A model generated the notes under the pieces. That model saw only the letters and a program-made list of their open reading frames with translations, did no database searches and was not told where the DNA came from. Both the position numbers and the translations under genes were made by a program. From positions 3,869-67,868 of the forward strand of contig JALNXE010000010.1 of the NCBI GenBank assembly GCA_023230525.1: 64,000 bases of DNA. The letters run 5' to 3'. Below are positions 1-8,214 of this stretch, piece by piece. Source of the DNA: Desulfobulbaceae bacterium. Its GTDB lineage: Bacteria > Desulfobacterota > Desulfobulbia > Desulfobulbales > SURF-16. Numbering within the stretch: the stretch's first letter is position 1; every line of letters begins with the position of its first letter.

Positions 1-709
1 GGGACCAGGGGGCGTCGGGAAAAGTGAAAATCCGGCCCGTATCATTTTCAGCCAGCGGCCGGGCTGAACGCGCCCTGGCCATATCTTCGGCATACCCCTC
101 CCGCAACAGACCCGGCACCCCGGACTCACGGTAAAAATCAAAGGGGCTGGCAAAGGGGGCCACGGCCAGGAAAAGCTCCCGGGGAGTAACATGCAGGTCG
201 GCAGGCACCCGGCCATAGCCGTTGTAATTCATCAGCTCGCCCAGTTCCTGCAGGATTTCAAGCTCTTTGCCGGAGAGTCCCAGGCCTGCTGCGGTCTTGC
301 GGGCAGCCTCATGCAGATTATCGCCATAGGCGGCCACCACGGCCCACTGGCGGTATTTTCCGCCGATGAGCCGATCGACCAGGATGCCGGTGCAGACCTC
401 GGGGGCAGGGTCAATGGTTGCCCGCAGATTGTCTGCCACCGGGATCTCCCCGGCAAAGTGATGATCAACATAGAAAATGTTGTTCCCGCGCTGCAGGAGG
501 GCTGCCAGGGCCTCCCGGTTGCTCTCCATGGAGATATCAAGCACGGTAATCTCTGCGCCCGTTACCTCGGGATCGGCGGCCAGTTTTTCCAGCAGGCGAA
601 TATCGCGCTTTACTCCGGAAACAAGGGTTGCCTGCCGGGGCTCGGCCAGGCGCAGCTGATGCAGGGAGCAGATGCCGTCAGCATCGCCGTTAAAGACATC
701 GTAATTCAT
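1..709 (-). CDS. DHH family phosphoesterase, partial (3' end beyond the window)
   Basis: The frame stays open from the ATG at 709 to the left edge, so about 236 codons are visible and the C-terminus is missing. Near the N-terminus is an FNGDADGI stretch, which matches DHH motif I, and about 85 residues in is VDHHFAG, the DHH signature. These residues bind the metal ions in this phosphoesterase superfamily, which includes RecJ, nano-RNases and cyclic-dinucleotide phosphodiesterases. The second domain that would separate these groups is not visible. The gene lies 21 bp downstream of lptD on the same strand and is probably cotranscribed with it. The family is clear; the substrate is not. Confidence 0.8.
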   Translation of the reverse strand, partial: MNYDVFNGDADGICSLHQLRLAEPRQATLVSGVKRDIRLLEKLAADPEVTGAEITVLDISMESNREALAALLQRGNNIFYVDHHFAGEIPVADNLRATIDPAPEVCTGILVDRLIGGKYRQWAVVAAYGDNLHEAARKTAAGLGLSGKELEILQELGELMNYNGYGRVPADLHVTPRELFLAVAPFASPFDFYRESGVPGLLREGYAEDMARARSARPLAENDTGRIFTFPDAPWS

Positions 710-730
710 GCCCGGCCTCTCCTCTGTCTG

Positions 731-3007
731 TTACTGGTCAAAAATAAAATCGTTGCCGCCTCCGGAATCAAGATCAACACTGCCAGCCGAGTCGCCGGAA
801 AAACCAACCCCCAGAGACTGCCCCAGTCCGACCAGGGAGAACAGGATGGCGATCCGCTGGTCATCCGAACTCTTCTCCGCAAGAAATTTTATGGCCCAGC
901 ACTGCGGGTGATAGGTCAGGCCAAAGGAGGCGCGGGTAATGGTATTACTATCCAGGGACTGCTTGAGATCAGTCTCCAGGTACCAGGTATCGGTGAGCCG
1001 GGTGATCACCTCGGCATTCAACTGGTTGATCTCGGAGCCCTTGGTATAGCGATAGTCAAGGGAAGCACTGTCGCCTCTGGGGGATAAATACCGGGTAAAG
1101 AGATCATGCCCGGTCACTCCGTCACCATAGACGCTGTATGCGGTCTCGTATCTGGTCTGCCAGCGGGGCAGCGGGTAGAGATTCAACTGCAGGGTGACAT
1201 CGGAAAAGGGTTGTTTTTCATCAGCGGGACCGGTGAGATCCCGGCGGTCCTCATGAATATCATATGACTGAAGGATCTTCAGATACCCCAGGTAGCGGTC
1301 ATATTCCTTGCCATCCTTGCTGCCGGCCACCCGGAAATAGTTATTCAGGCTGTAGGTGATGAGATTTTCCGGAGCAAGCAGATCAACCTCGTCAATATCC
1401 GGCAACTCATCCTCCTTGTCCAGCGTACCATAGCCGTAGGCGATCTCCGGCCTGATGGCATGATTAAAGCTGGAAATGGAGCCGAGGTGCATGTCAAAAT
1501 CCCGGGCCACCGTGGTGGCAATGTTGGCCCCTAAATCCCAGGCGGTTCGGTTCTGCTCCTGGTCATAGTCCCAGTCAAAGGCATCCGCCCCATTGGCGTC
1601 GATGCGGTAAGCCGTCTCCCGCAGACCGCTGGTTACCGTGCCCTCAATATACTGCCCCAAGGGGAGAGTCGAGGTCAACTGCGGATGGAGATCAAAGCGC
1701 TGCTCGCCAACGCCTTCCTCCCGCCAGTAGTGCACATATCCCGAGTCCCAGCTGAGACTGAGCGGCATGCGTTCCAGCTCAAATACCCCGCTGTAGAGAA
1801 CCTGGGGCAGGGTGTTCACCTGGGTGGGTGCATCCTTGACATCCGTCAGGTCATTGATGCCGACCATCTGGCCGCCCAAAAATGACGAGGACCAGGACTT
1901 GGCCAGCTGCATCTGGGAGGGACGATAGGGGATGGTTGCCTCGGTCAGGCCGCGGTTATAATCCCGGAGAAAATTCCTGTCGCTGTCGTCAAAGCCATTG
2001 ACGCCCCGCTGGAATTCCTCGACAAAGTCACGGTCAGAGGCCAGATCCAGATCAATCTTGGCCAGCAGATCATTGCCGAAATCATGATCAAGCTTGCCGC
2101 GGATCCAGTAACGATTCTGATCCGTGCGCAGATAGTCGTCCGACTTAAAATCATCCGCCGCCGTATCCTCTGTTTTATCATGGATATAGGTGGCGGCGAT
2201 GGTCTCCTGGGAGTTGAAATCGGTAACATGGCGGAATTCGGCCCCGGCCACCATGCCACGCTCGGAGAGATAACCCGGATAAAGAGTCAAATCACTGCTC
2301 GGCGAAAGATCGACGAAATAAGGGGTGATCAGCCCGGTGCCGCTGCGCTCCGACTGGGAAATCTCGGGAAAGAGAAAGCCGGTTTTGCGCTTGGTGTTTG
2401 CCGGAACAGCCATATAGGGCACGTACAGAACCGGCATCCCCTTGACCCGCAGCACCGTATGCTTGAGGACCACCACCTTTTCCAGCTTGACCACGGCCTC
2501 GCCTGAATGGAACTGCCATGGCGGGGCTTTCCCTTCCTCCACCTTGCAGGCGGTAAAATCCCCGTCCTTGAAGTGATAGGTGATGGGACCGGTCTTTTCC
2601 ACCTCACGGCCGGAGAAGTGCAGATTGTTTTCCGGCACAAAAAGGGTGGTGTCCGTCAGGGTGGCGGTTTCATCGCTGAGATCAATCACCGCCTCAACCG
2701 CCTCCACATCCTGTTCCGCGGTGCGCATGGAAAGGTGGCCCTTGGCGTAAACCAGCCCATCATCCACATTGTATCGCATCCAGTCCGCCTTGATGGTGAG
2801 CGGTTTGGTGCCGTCATCACCTGTGCGGCGCAGCACCACATTGCCTTCCGCCACGATATTTTCCGGCTTGGTGTAGCGGCTGATCTTATCCGCCGTGATA
2901 TCCCAAGGCTCGGAGGTGATATTGCCTGCGGCGCACTGGCTTGCCCACAGACAGGCAAACGACGAGATAAAGGCGGCCACTCTTTTCTTGCTTAGCAACT
3001 TTCTCAT
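731..3007 (-). CDS. lptD: LPS assembly protein LptD (OstA)
   Basis: This 758-residue protein is the outer-membrane half of the Lpt bridge that inserts lipopolysaccharide into the outer leaflet. A signal peptide covers about residues 1-28. An OstA/LptA-like periplasmic domain follows at about 35-150, then a long region of alternating aromatic and polar strands ending in the beta-barrel. Cysteines at 154 and near the C-terminus (QCWAIKF) could form the inter-domain disulfide known from E. coli LptD. The length is normal for the family. It sits 33 bp downstream of ilvD and 21 bp upstream of the DHH gene, suggesting one transcript. It shows that the cell makes an LPS outer membrane. Confidence 0.93.
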   Translation of the reverse strand: MRKLLSKKRVAAFISSFACLWASQCAAGNITSEPWDITADKISRYTKPENIVAEGNVVLRRTGDDGTKPLTIKADWMRYNVDDGLVYAKGHLSMRTAEQDVEAVEAVIDLSDETATLTDTTLFVPENNLHFSGREVEKTGPITYHFKDGDFTACKVEEGKAPPWQFHSGEAVVKLEKVVVLKHTVLRVKGMPVLYVPYMAVPANTKRKTGFLFPEISQSERSGTGLITPYFVDLSPSSDLTLYPGYLSERGMVAGAEFRHVTDFNSQETIAATYIHDKTEDTAADDFKSDDYLRTDQNRYWIRGKLDHDFGNDLLAKIDLDLASDRDFVEEFQRGVNGFDDSDRNFLRDYNRGLTEATIPYRPSQMQLAKSWSSSFLGGQMVGINDLTDVKDAPTQVNTLPQVLYSGVFELERMPLSLSWDSGYVHYWREEGVGEQRFDLHPQLTSTLPLGQYIEGTVTSGLRETAYRIDANGADAFDWDYDQEQNRTAWDLGANIATTVARDFDMHLGSISSFNHAIRPEIAYGYGTLDKEDELPDIDEVDLLAPENLITYSLNNYFRVAGSKDGKEYDRYLGYLKILQSYDIHEDRRDLTGPADEKQPFSDVTLQLNLYPLPRWQTRYETAYSVYGDGVTGHDLFTRYLSPRGDSASLDYRYTKGSEINQLNAEVITRLTDTWYLETDLKQSLDSNTITRASFGLTYHPQCWAIKFLAEKSSDDQRIAILFSLVGLGQSLGVGFSGDSAGSVDLDSGGGNDFIFDQ

Positions 3008-3040
3008 AAATATGACCGGGGCGAAAACCCCCTCACCCCA

Positions 3041-4702
3041 TCACTTAAGGATTGCGCCGGAACTGCCGGAACCGACCATTCTGGCATAGCGGGCGACATA
3101 GCCGGAGGTGATTTTCGGCGCCGGCGGTTGCCAGGATTTCTTGCGTTCGGCCATTTCGGCCTCGTCAATTTCACAGTGCAGCCGTTTATTGGTGATATCC
3201 ACGACTATGGTATCACCCTCCCTGAGCAGAGCGATGGGACCTCCCTCCGCCGCCTCAGGCGAGACATGGCCGACGCAGGCCCCCTGGGTGCCGCCGCTGA
3301 AGCGGCCGTCGGTGATCAGCGCAACGCTTTTGCCGAGGCCCATGCCGATGATCGCCGAGGTGGGGGACAGCATCTCCGGCATGCCGGGCCCCCCCTTGGG
3401 TCCGCAGTAACGGATGACGACCACATCTCCCGGCTTGATGCTGCCGGCGAGAATGGCTGACTGGGCCTCCTCTTCAGAATCAAATACCCGGGCCGGGCCG
3501 GTATGACACATCATCTCGGCGGCCACGGCCGACTGTTTGACCACCGCGCCATCAGGGGCGAGATTGCCGTAAAGCACGGCGATGCCGCCCTGCCTGTGGT
3601 AGGGATTATCCACCGGACGGATAATCTCACTGTCCTGCACCTTGGCCCTTTGCAGATTCTCGCCCAGGGTGCGGCCGGTCACCGTCATCACCTGCTGGTG
3701 CAGCCCGAACTCCGTGTTCAGCAGCTCACGCATGACCGCCTGCACCCCGCCTGCTTCATTAAGCTGCTGCAGGCTATGGGAACCGCCGGGGATCAGACTG
3801 CAGATATGGGGCACCCGGCTGCTCACCTCATTAAAGGTTGCCAGGGGCAGTTCCACCCCCGCCTCCCAGGCGATGGCCGGCACATGCAGCACCGTATTGG
3901 TTGAACACCCCAGCGCCATGTCAACGGCCATGGCATTTTCAAAGGCCTCCTTGGTGGCAATATCCCGGGGTCTGATCTCTTCATGGAAGAGATTCATCAC
4001 CGCCATGCCGGCCTGCTTGGCCAGCCGGATACGGGCCGCGGAAACCGCGGGAATGGTGCCGTTGCCGGGCAATCCCAGCCCCAGCGCCTCGGTCAGGCAG
4101 TTCATGGAGTTTGCCGTGAACATGCCGGAACAGGAGCCGCAGCCCGGACAGGCGGCATCTTCCAGGTCATTCAGTTCCTCGCTGGTCATGGTTTTTGCCT
4201 TGACCCGGCCCACGCCTTCAAAGACGCTGATCAGATGCACATCCCTGCCCTGGAAACGGCCGGTCAGCATGGGGCCGCCGCTGACCATCAGGGCCGGGAT
4301 ATTGAGCCGCAGCATGGCCATGAGCATGCCGGGCACCACCTTGTCGCAGTTGGGCACCAGCACCATGGCGTCAAAGGGATGGGCCTGCCCCATAATTTCT
4401 ACCGAATCGGCAATGATTTCCCTGCTGGCCAGGGAATATTTCATGCCCGTATGACTCATGGCGATGCCGTCACACACGCCGATGGTGGCAAACGCAATGG
4501 GCGTACCGCCGGCCATGCGCACTCCGGCCTTGACCGCCTCCACTATTTTATCAAGGTGGATATGGCCGGGGATGATCTCATTATGGGCGTGGGCAATACC
4601 GATCAGAGGTCTCTGAATTTCCTCGTTGGTGTAGCCCATGGCCTTGAACAGTGCCCGGTGGGGCGCCCTTTCCAATCCTTTTTTTACCGCATCGCTTCGC
4701 AT
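3041..4702 (-). CDS. ilvD: Dihydroxy-acid dehydratase
   Basis: This 553-residue enzyme dehydrates 2,3-dihydroxy-isovalerate and 2,3-dihydroxy-3-methylvalerate to 2-keto acids in valine and isoleucine synthesis. The iron-sulfur signature is visible as NCDK (Cys119) and CPGCGSCSGM (Cys185, 188, 191). The SGGPM, GCSTN and RFSGGTQG stretches are also typical of the family. The position that carries a cysteine in some bacterial relatives is glycine here (IIPGH). No other ilv or leu genes are adjacent. It heads the lptD transcript, which looks like simple co-location rather than a shared pathway. Confidence 0.96.
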   Translation of the reverse strand: MRSDAVKKGLERAPHRALFKAMGYTNEEIQRPLIGIAHAHNEIIPGHIHLDKIVEAVKAGVRMAGGTPIAFATIGVCDGIAMSHTGMKYSLASREIIADSVEIMGQAHPFDAMVLVPNCDKVVPGMLMAMLRLNIPALMVSGGPMLTGRFQGRDVHLISVFEGVGRVKAKTMTSEELNDLEDAACPGCGSCSGMFTANSMNCLTEALGLGLPGNGTIPAVSAARIRLAKQAGMAVMNLFHEEIRPRDIATKEAFENAMAVDMALGCSTNTVLHVPAIAWEAGVELPLATFNEVSSRVPHICSLIPGGSHSLQQLNEAGGVQAVMRELLNTEFGLHQQVMTVTGRTLGENLQRAKVQDSEIIRPVDNPYHRQGGIAVLYGNLAPDGAVVKQSAVAAEMMCHTGPARVFDSEEEAQSAILAGSIKPGDVVVIRYCGPKGGPGMPEMLSPTSAIIGMGLGKSVALITDGRFSGGTQGACVGHVSPEAAEGGPIALLREGDTIVVDITNKRLHCEIDEAEMAERKKSWQPPAPKITSGYVARYARMVGSGSSGAILK

Positions 4703-5035
4703 GAGTGTATCCTTACATGATGATTGTGAAAAGTGAGAAGGGAAAAGTAAAAAGTGAGGAGGAAAAAACTTTGTCTCACTCCGATCCCTGCTTTTTCCCT
4801 GATTCCTGATTCCTTACTTTTCATTTCTAAATTTTTACTGCTTTTTCCCTAACTCCTCACTCCTCACTTTTTACTTTTTACTTTTTACTTTTTACTTTTT
4901 ATCCAAACTTTTGAAACTAACGTTTCGCAATAAAGCGTGTCAAGGCAAAACTTTCTCTTGCCATCTGTTAGCGATTGTTTTTAAGTATATAATTTAAAAA
5001 TCAGATTAAGTTAACATGAATACAGTTCTCCCTGA
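4703..5035. repeat. Intergenic region with inverted GTAAAAAGTGAGG-type repeats and a 7-bp tandem repeat
   Basis: This 333-bp gap separates divergent ilvD and the radical SAM gene. The left part (about 4728-4765) has purine-rich GAAAAGTGAG and AAAAAGTGAGGAGG stretches. The right part (about 4845-4901) has the complement, with CTCCTCACTCCTCACTTTTTAC running into five perfect tandem copies of CTTTTTA at 4867-4901. The two halves form an imperfect inverted repeat. The sequence is low complexity and codes for nothing. It could fold into a long hairpin in either transcript leader. Confidence 0.6.
4965..4993 (+). promoter_or_regulatory. Possible sigma70 promoter for the radical SAM gene
   Basis: A perfect TATAAT lies at 4988-4993. 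The best -35 at a 17-bp spacing is CTGTTA at 4965-4970, which is a weak match. The site is 42 bp before the start codon at 5036, in an AT-rich stretch. It is called from pattern alone. Confidence 0.3.
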
Positions 5036-5974
5036 ATGAAATATCTGTTTGGACCCGTCAACTCCCGGCGACTCGGTTTGTCACTGGGCATCGATCTTCT
5101 CCCCGCCAAAATCTGCAACTTCAACTGCATTTATTGCGAGGTGGGGCCGACCACCATTTTTACCTGCGAGAGAAAGGAATACACCCCAACCAGAGAAATC
5201 ATTGACGAAATAGACTCTTTTCTGGCAACATCCGGTCAGGCCAAGCCCATCGACGTTTTTACCATCACGGCAAGCGGCGAGCCCACCCTGCACAGCGGAC
5301 TCGGCGAGATCATCAACCACCTGAAAGGGAAAACCGGCCTGCCGGTGGCCGTGCTCACCAACGGCTCGCTGCTTTATCGGGAAGATGTGCGGCAGGAGCT
5401 TCAGCATGCCGACATAGTCATTCCTTCTCTCGATTCTGCCAGAGAGGAAAGTTTTCGGAAAATAAACAGGCCGGCACAATGTGCAAAGTTACAGGAGATC
5501 ATTGATGGACTTTGTCTCTTTGCCCGAAATTTCAGAGGGGAACTATGGCTCGAAATCCTTCTGAGCAAAGGCATCAATGACTCTGCGGAAGATCTTGCCG
5601 CCTTAAGGCAGGCACTTATTGATATTAACCCGGCAAAAATTCAGCTGAACACGGTAGTTCGTCCTCCCCTGGAGGAGTTTGCCAAGCCCCTGACGGAAAC
5701 CGAACTGGCGGAAATCAGCCGGCAGCTTCCCGGAACCGTTGAGATTATAGCAGATTTCCGCAACAGGAAGAGAGAGAATACCCGATCAGCCAAAAAAACA
5801 GAATTACTTGAAATGCTGCGAAGACGCCCCTGCACCGAGACAGATATCTGCGAGGCCTTGAATCTTGACGGCAACTCAACCGCCCGGCTCCTAAAAGAGC
5901 TGACAGCAAGCGGTGAGATTGCTCATTCGGCGCATATGGGGAAAATCTATTACCAGACATCGCAAACAGCCTGA
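5036..5974 (+). CDS. Radical SAM protein with C-terminal winged helix (COG0731-like)
   Basis: This 312-residue protein carries the radical SAM cluster motif CX3CX2C at Cys27, Cys31 and Cys34. It is preceded by GPVNSRRLGLSLGID, the N-terminal signature of the COG0731-like group related to wyosine synthesis enzymes. TASGEPTLH is the glycine-rich SAM-binding segment. The last 70 or so residues look like a winged helix (LLEMLRRRPCTETDICEAL onward). Bacterial members are widespread but their substrate is not established. No Shine-Dalgarno is obvious. RNase G/E starts 69 bp downstream in the same direction. Confidence 0.8.
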   Translation: MKYLFGPVNSRRLGLSLGIDLLPAKICNFNCIYCEVGPTTIFTCERKEYTPTREIIDEIDSFLATSGQAKPIDVFTITASGEPTLHSGLGEIINHLKGKTGLPVAVLTNGSLLYREDVRQELQHADIVIPSLDSAREESFRKINRPAQCAKLQEIIDGLCLFARNFRGELWLEILLSKGINDSAEDLAALRQALIDINPAKIQLNTVVRPPLEEFAKPLTETELAEISRQLPGTVEIIADFRNRKRENTRSAKKTELLEMLRRRPCTETDICEALNLDGNSTARLLKELTASGEIAHSAHMGKIYYQTSQTA

Positions 5975-6043
5975 ACAGCACTGATTCTCAGAACCTCGCC
6001 GAGACTTGGCGGTTCAGGCTGGTTTGCCACCCGAAGGAAAAAC

Positions 6044-7723
6044 ATGAGCGACGAAAAAACACCCGAAAACACCAAAGAAGAAAAGGCCGAGACCCAGGCC
6101 CCGGCCAGCACCAAAAAACCCAGATCCCGGCCACGAAAATCACCGGCGAAAAAGCCACCCGCGGCAAAAAAGAAAGCAGCCCCGCCGAAAGCTGTCCCGC
6201 CGGAGGATGAGGAAGAAAAATCCAGCGGCGGCGCCCTGAAGCTGCTCATCAACTCGGAGGAACCGGAGGAGGCCCGCATCGCCCTGCTGGAAAACGGCAA
6301 ACTGACTTCCTTTCATGTGGAAACCGTTTCCAGCGCCCAGACCAAGGGCAACATCTACAAAGGCATTATTACCGCCATCGAGCCCAATCTGCAGGCGGTT
6401 TTTGTCGATATGGGCATTGAACGCAACGGCTTTCTGCCCTTTGGCGACATCCATCCGGAATACTACTGCAAGGAGGTGCCGGCCTCGACCCACTGGAAGG
6501 ACCTGAAGATTCAGGAAGTGATCCGAAAGGGACAAGAGGTGCTGGTTGAGGTGGTCAAGGAGGCCACAGGCAACAAGGGGGCAAGCATCACCACCTACCT
6601 TTCCATGCCTGGCAGGTATGTAGTCCTTATGCCGGGCAGCGACAGCCATGGCATTTCCCGCAAGATTGAAGACGAGAGCCTGCGCAGCAAACTCCGGGAA
6701 ATCGTCAACTCGGCCAATCTGCCCGAAGAGATCGGCTACATCGTTCGCACCGCCAGCAAGGATGTCACTAAAACTGCTTTATTCCAGGATATCCGCTATC
6801 AGCTCAACCTGTGGAAAGAGATCAAAAAGCGCGGCCAGACCATGTCCGCTCCGGCCCTGGTATATAAAGAACAGGATGTCACCGCCCGCTTCCTGCGTGA
6901 TCATTTTATCCATGAAATCCAGGAAATACTGGTGGACAATCAGATCACCTATGAGCAGGTGGAAAACTTTCTCAAGCTGCTGCCGGCCAGGCAACGGATG
7001 ACCAAGGTCAAACTGCACAAAGGCGCCCGGCCCATCTTCAACCTTTATCAGATTGAAGAGCAGATTGAGCAGATCTACCAGCCTGCCGTCACCCTTCCTT
7101 CCGGGGGCTCCATTGTCATTAATCCCACGGAGGCCCTGGTGGCGATTGATGTCAATTCCGGCCGCACCTCAAAAGATAAAAATTTTGAAGAGACCATTTT
7201 CCTGGCCAACATGGAAGCAGCCGAGGAAATGGCCCGGCAGCTCCGGCTCAGGGACCTTGGCGGCCTCATCGTTGTCGACTTCATCGATATGCGTGACAAG
7301 AAACACATCCGGGAGGTTGAAAAGCAGGTCAAGTCCTGCATGAAACATGACAAGGCCAAGGTGGATATCAGCCGCATCTCAAAATTCGGTCTGATGCAGA
7401 TTTCCCGGCAGAGACTGGGGCCGCCGGTCCAGAAGGGCAGCTACACCATCTGCGAACACTGCCAGGGTCTCGGCATGGTCCGCTCGGTGGAAACCATGGC
7501 CCTGGCCCAGTTGCGCCGCATCCACACCGGAGCCATCAAAAAGACGACCGAGAAGATCACCTGCCGATTTCCGCTGGCCATTGCCCAATACATGCTGAAT
7601 CAGAAAAGGGCTGACCTTGTCGAACTTGAAGAAAAATACAACGTGGGCATCACTATCATCGCTGACCCGGACATGAACCCCACGCAATCCCAAATCGACT
7701 TTCACAAAGGAGCTGAAGAATAG
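6044..7723 (+). CDS. rng: Ribonuclease G/E family endoribonuclease
   Basis: This 559-residue protein is a cytoplasmic endoribonuclease for rRNA and mRNA maturation. The first 65 residues are a Lys/Pro/Ala-rich, probably disordered extension. An S1 RNA-binding domain follows (NIYKGIITAIEPNLQAVFVD), then the catalytic DNase I-like region with AIDVNSGR (about 367-374) and VDFIDMRD (about 411-418), which hold the metal-binding aspartates. The zinc-link motif CEHC is at Cys470 and Cys473. The size is nearer RNase G than RNase E, with no long C-terminal scaffold. A GAAGGA ribosome site precedes the ATG. Confidence 0.93.
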   Translation: MSDEKTPENTKEEKAETQAPASTKKPRSRPRKSPAKKPPAAKKKAAPPKAVPPEDEEEKSSGGALKLLINSEEPEEARIALLENGKLTSFHVETVSSAQTKGNIYKGIITAIEPNLQAVFVDMGIERNGFLPFGDIHPEYYCKEVPASTHWKDLKIQEVIRKGQEVLVEVVKEATGNKGASITTYLSMPGRYVVLMPGSDSHGISRKIEDESLRSKLREIVNSANLPEEIGYIVRTASKDVTKTALFQDIRYQLNLWKEIKKRGQTMSAPALVYKEQDVTARFLRDHFIHEIQEILVDNQITYEQVENFLKLLPARQRMTKVKLHKGARPIFNLYQIEEQIEQIYQPAVTLPSGGSIVINPTEALVAIDVNSGRTSKDKNFEETIFLANMEAAEEMARQLRLRDLGGLIVVDFIDMRDKKHIREVEKQVKSCMKHDKAKVDISRISKFGLMQISRQRLGPPVQKGSYTICEHCQGLGMVRSVETMALAQLRRIHTGAIKKTTEKITCRFPLAIAQYMLNQKRADLVELEEKYNVGITIIADPDMNPTQSQIDFHKGAEE

Positions 7724-7781
7724 CAGCGCCTGCGCAGTAAGCAGTGCGACAATTTGCCTAATTGAATATCCGCCGTTTTCC

Positions 7782-7797
7782 GTTTACAGATGTAAAC
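7782..7797. promoter_or_regulatory. Perfect 16-bp palindrome, possible operator
   Basis: GTTTACA and TGTAAAC form 7-bp arms around a 2-bp centre, 29 bp before the aptamer that precedes the cytochrome gene. The TACA-N2-TGTA core resembles the box bound by BlaI/MecI/CopY-type repressors. No U-run follows, so it does not look like a terminator. No such repressor gene is in the window, so its role is open. Confidence 0.35.
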
Positions 7798-7825
7798 AGT
7801 CTTTTGACTTTAAATTTTGGCATAC

Positions 7826-7911
7826 ATAACAAGATAAAGCCAAACCCCGCGTGAGCCGGGGACGGAAAACCGCGGATCTTCCCCATCAAGATTGCCGGGT
7901 TGCCTTGTTAT
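7826..7911 (+). promoter_or_regulatory. Candidate GEMM-class cyclic-dinucleotide riboswitch aptamer
   Basis: Read as RNA, the segment shows the GEMM layout. A perfect 8-bp closing stem pairs ATAACAAG (7826-7833) with CTTGTTAT (7904-7911). Inside are GCCAAACCCC, GGGGACGGAAAACC and ATTGCCGGGTTGCC, matching the GEMM elements GCAAACC, GGGACGCAAAGCC and UAGCGGGGUUACC. GEMM-I senses cyclic di-GMP, and the GEMM-Ib variant senses cyclic GMP-AMP and often precedes cytochrome genes in Geobacter relatives. The GCCGGGUUGCC end resembles GEMM-Ib, but the base that I align by hand to Vc2 G20 is G, which favours c-di-GMP. The ligand is therefore unresolved. Confidence 0.8.
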
Positions 7912-7934
7912 TACGAGTGGCCCGGCTTTTTTTT
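7894..7934 (+). terminator. Riboswitch-controlled intrinsic terminator (expression platform)
   Basis: GCCGGG (7894-7899) can pair with CCCGGC (7921-7926), followed at once by eight T residues (7927-7934). The left arm is part of the aptamer core, and the terminator loop holds the 3' half of the closing stem. Aptamer and terminator therefore exclude each other. Ligand binding should hide the terminator and switch the cytochrome on. Confidence 0.7.
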
Positions 7935-8214
7935 ACGGCCACCTCCTGACAAAAAAGTGGATCGCCAAGGTGATGCAATTGGGGCTCCCGGAAAGCGGTG
8001 GTGTTATGAGAAAAGCCTTGTTGAAAATTTCCTCCGGCAATGTGCCGTCCCCGCCCAACCCTCCCTTTGCCCTTCCTCTCTTCACCTTTTCCGCCCGCTG
8101 CATGAACCAACGAGCCCTCCCGCAAGGCAATTCCCCATGCAGCCAAATGAAACGATCAATCAGAGCAGAAAAGCAGTAGATAATGACAAGAATGAAGATG
8201 CACCGGAGGCGTAT
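7935..8214 (+). other. Long untranslated leader between riboswitch and cytochrome
   Basis: This 280-bp stretch lies between the terminator and the cytochrome start codon. I see no second aptamer or convincing small gene. A reading frame is open through it in phase with the cytochrome, but it would start inside the aptamer and lacks a ribosome site. The region ends with CACCGGAGGCGTAT, which holds the GGAGG site used by the cytochrome. Confidence 0.5.

Noticed and set aside
4867..4901. Possible CRISPR-like array
   Set aside because: The five units are seven-base tandem copies with no spacers.
7900..8214. In-frame N-terminal extension of the cytochrome gene by 105 codons
   Set aside because: It would start with TTG inside the riboswitch aptamer, has no ribosome site and would bury the signal peptide. 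The GGAGG site points to 8215.
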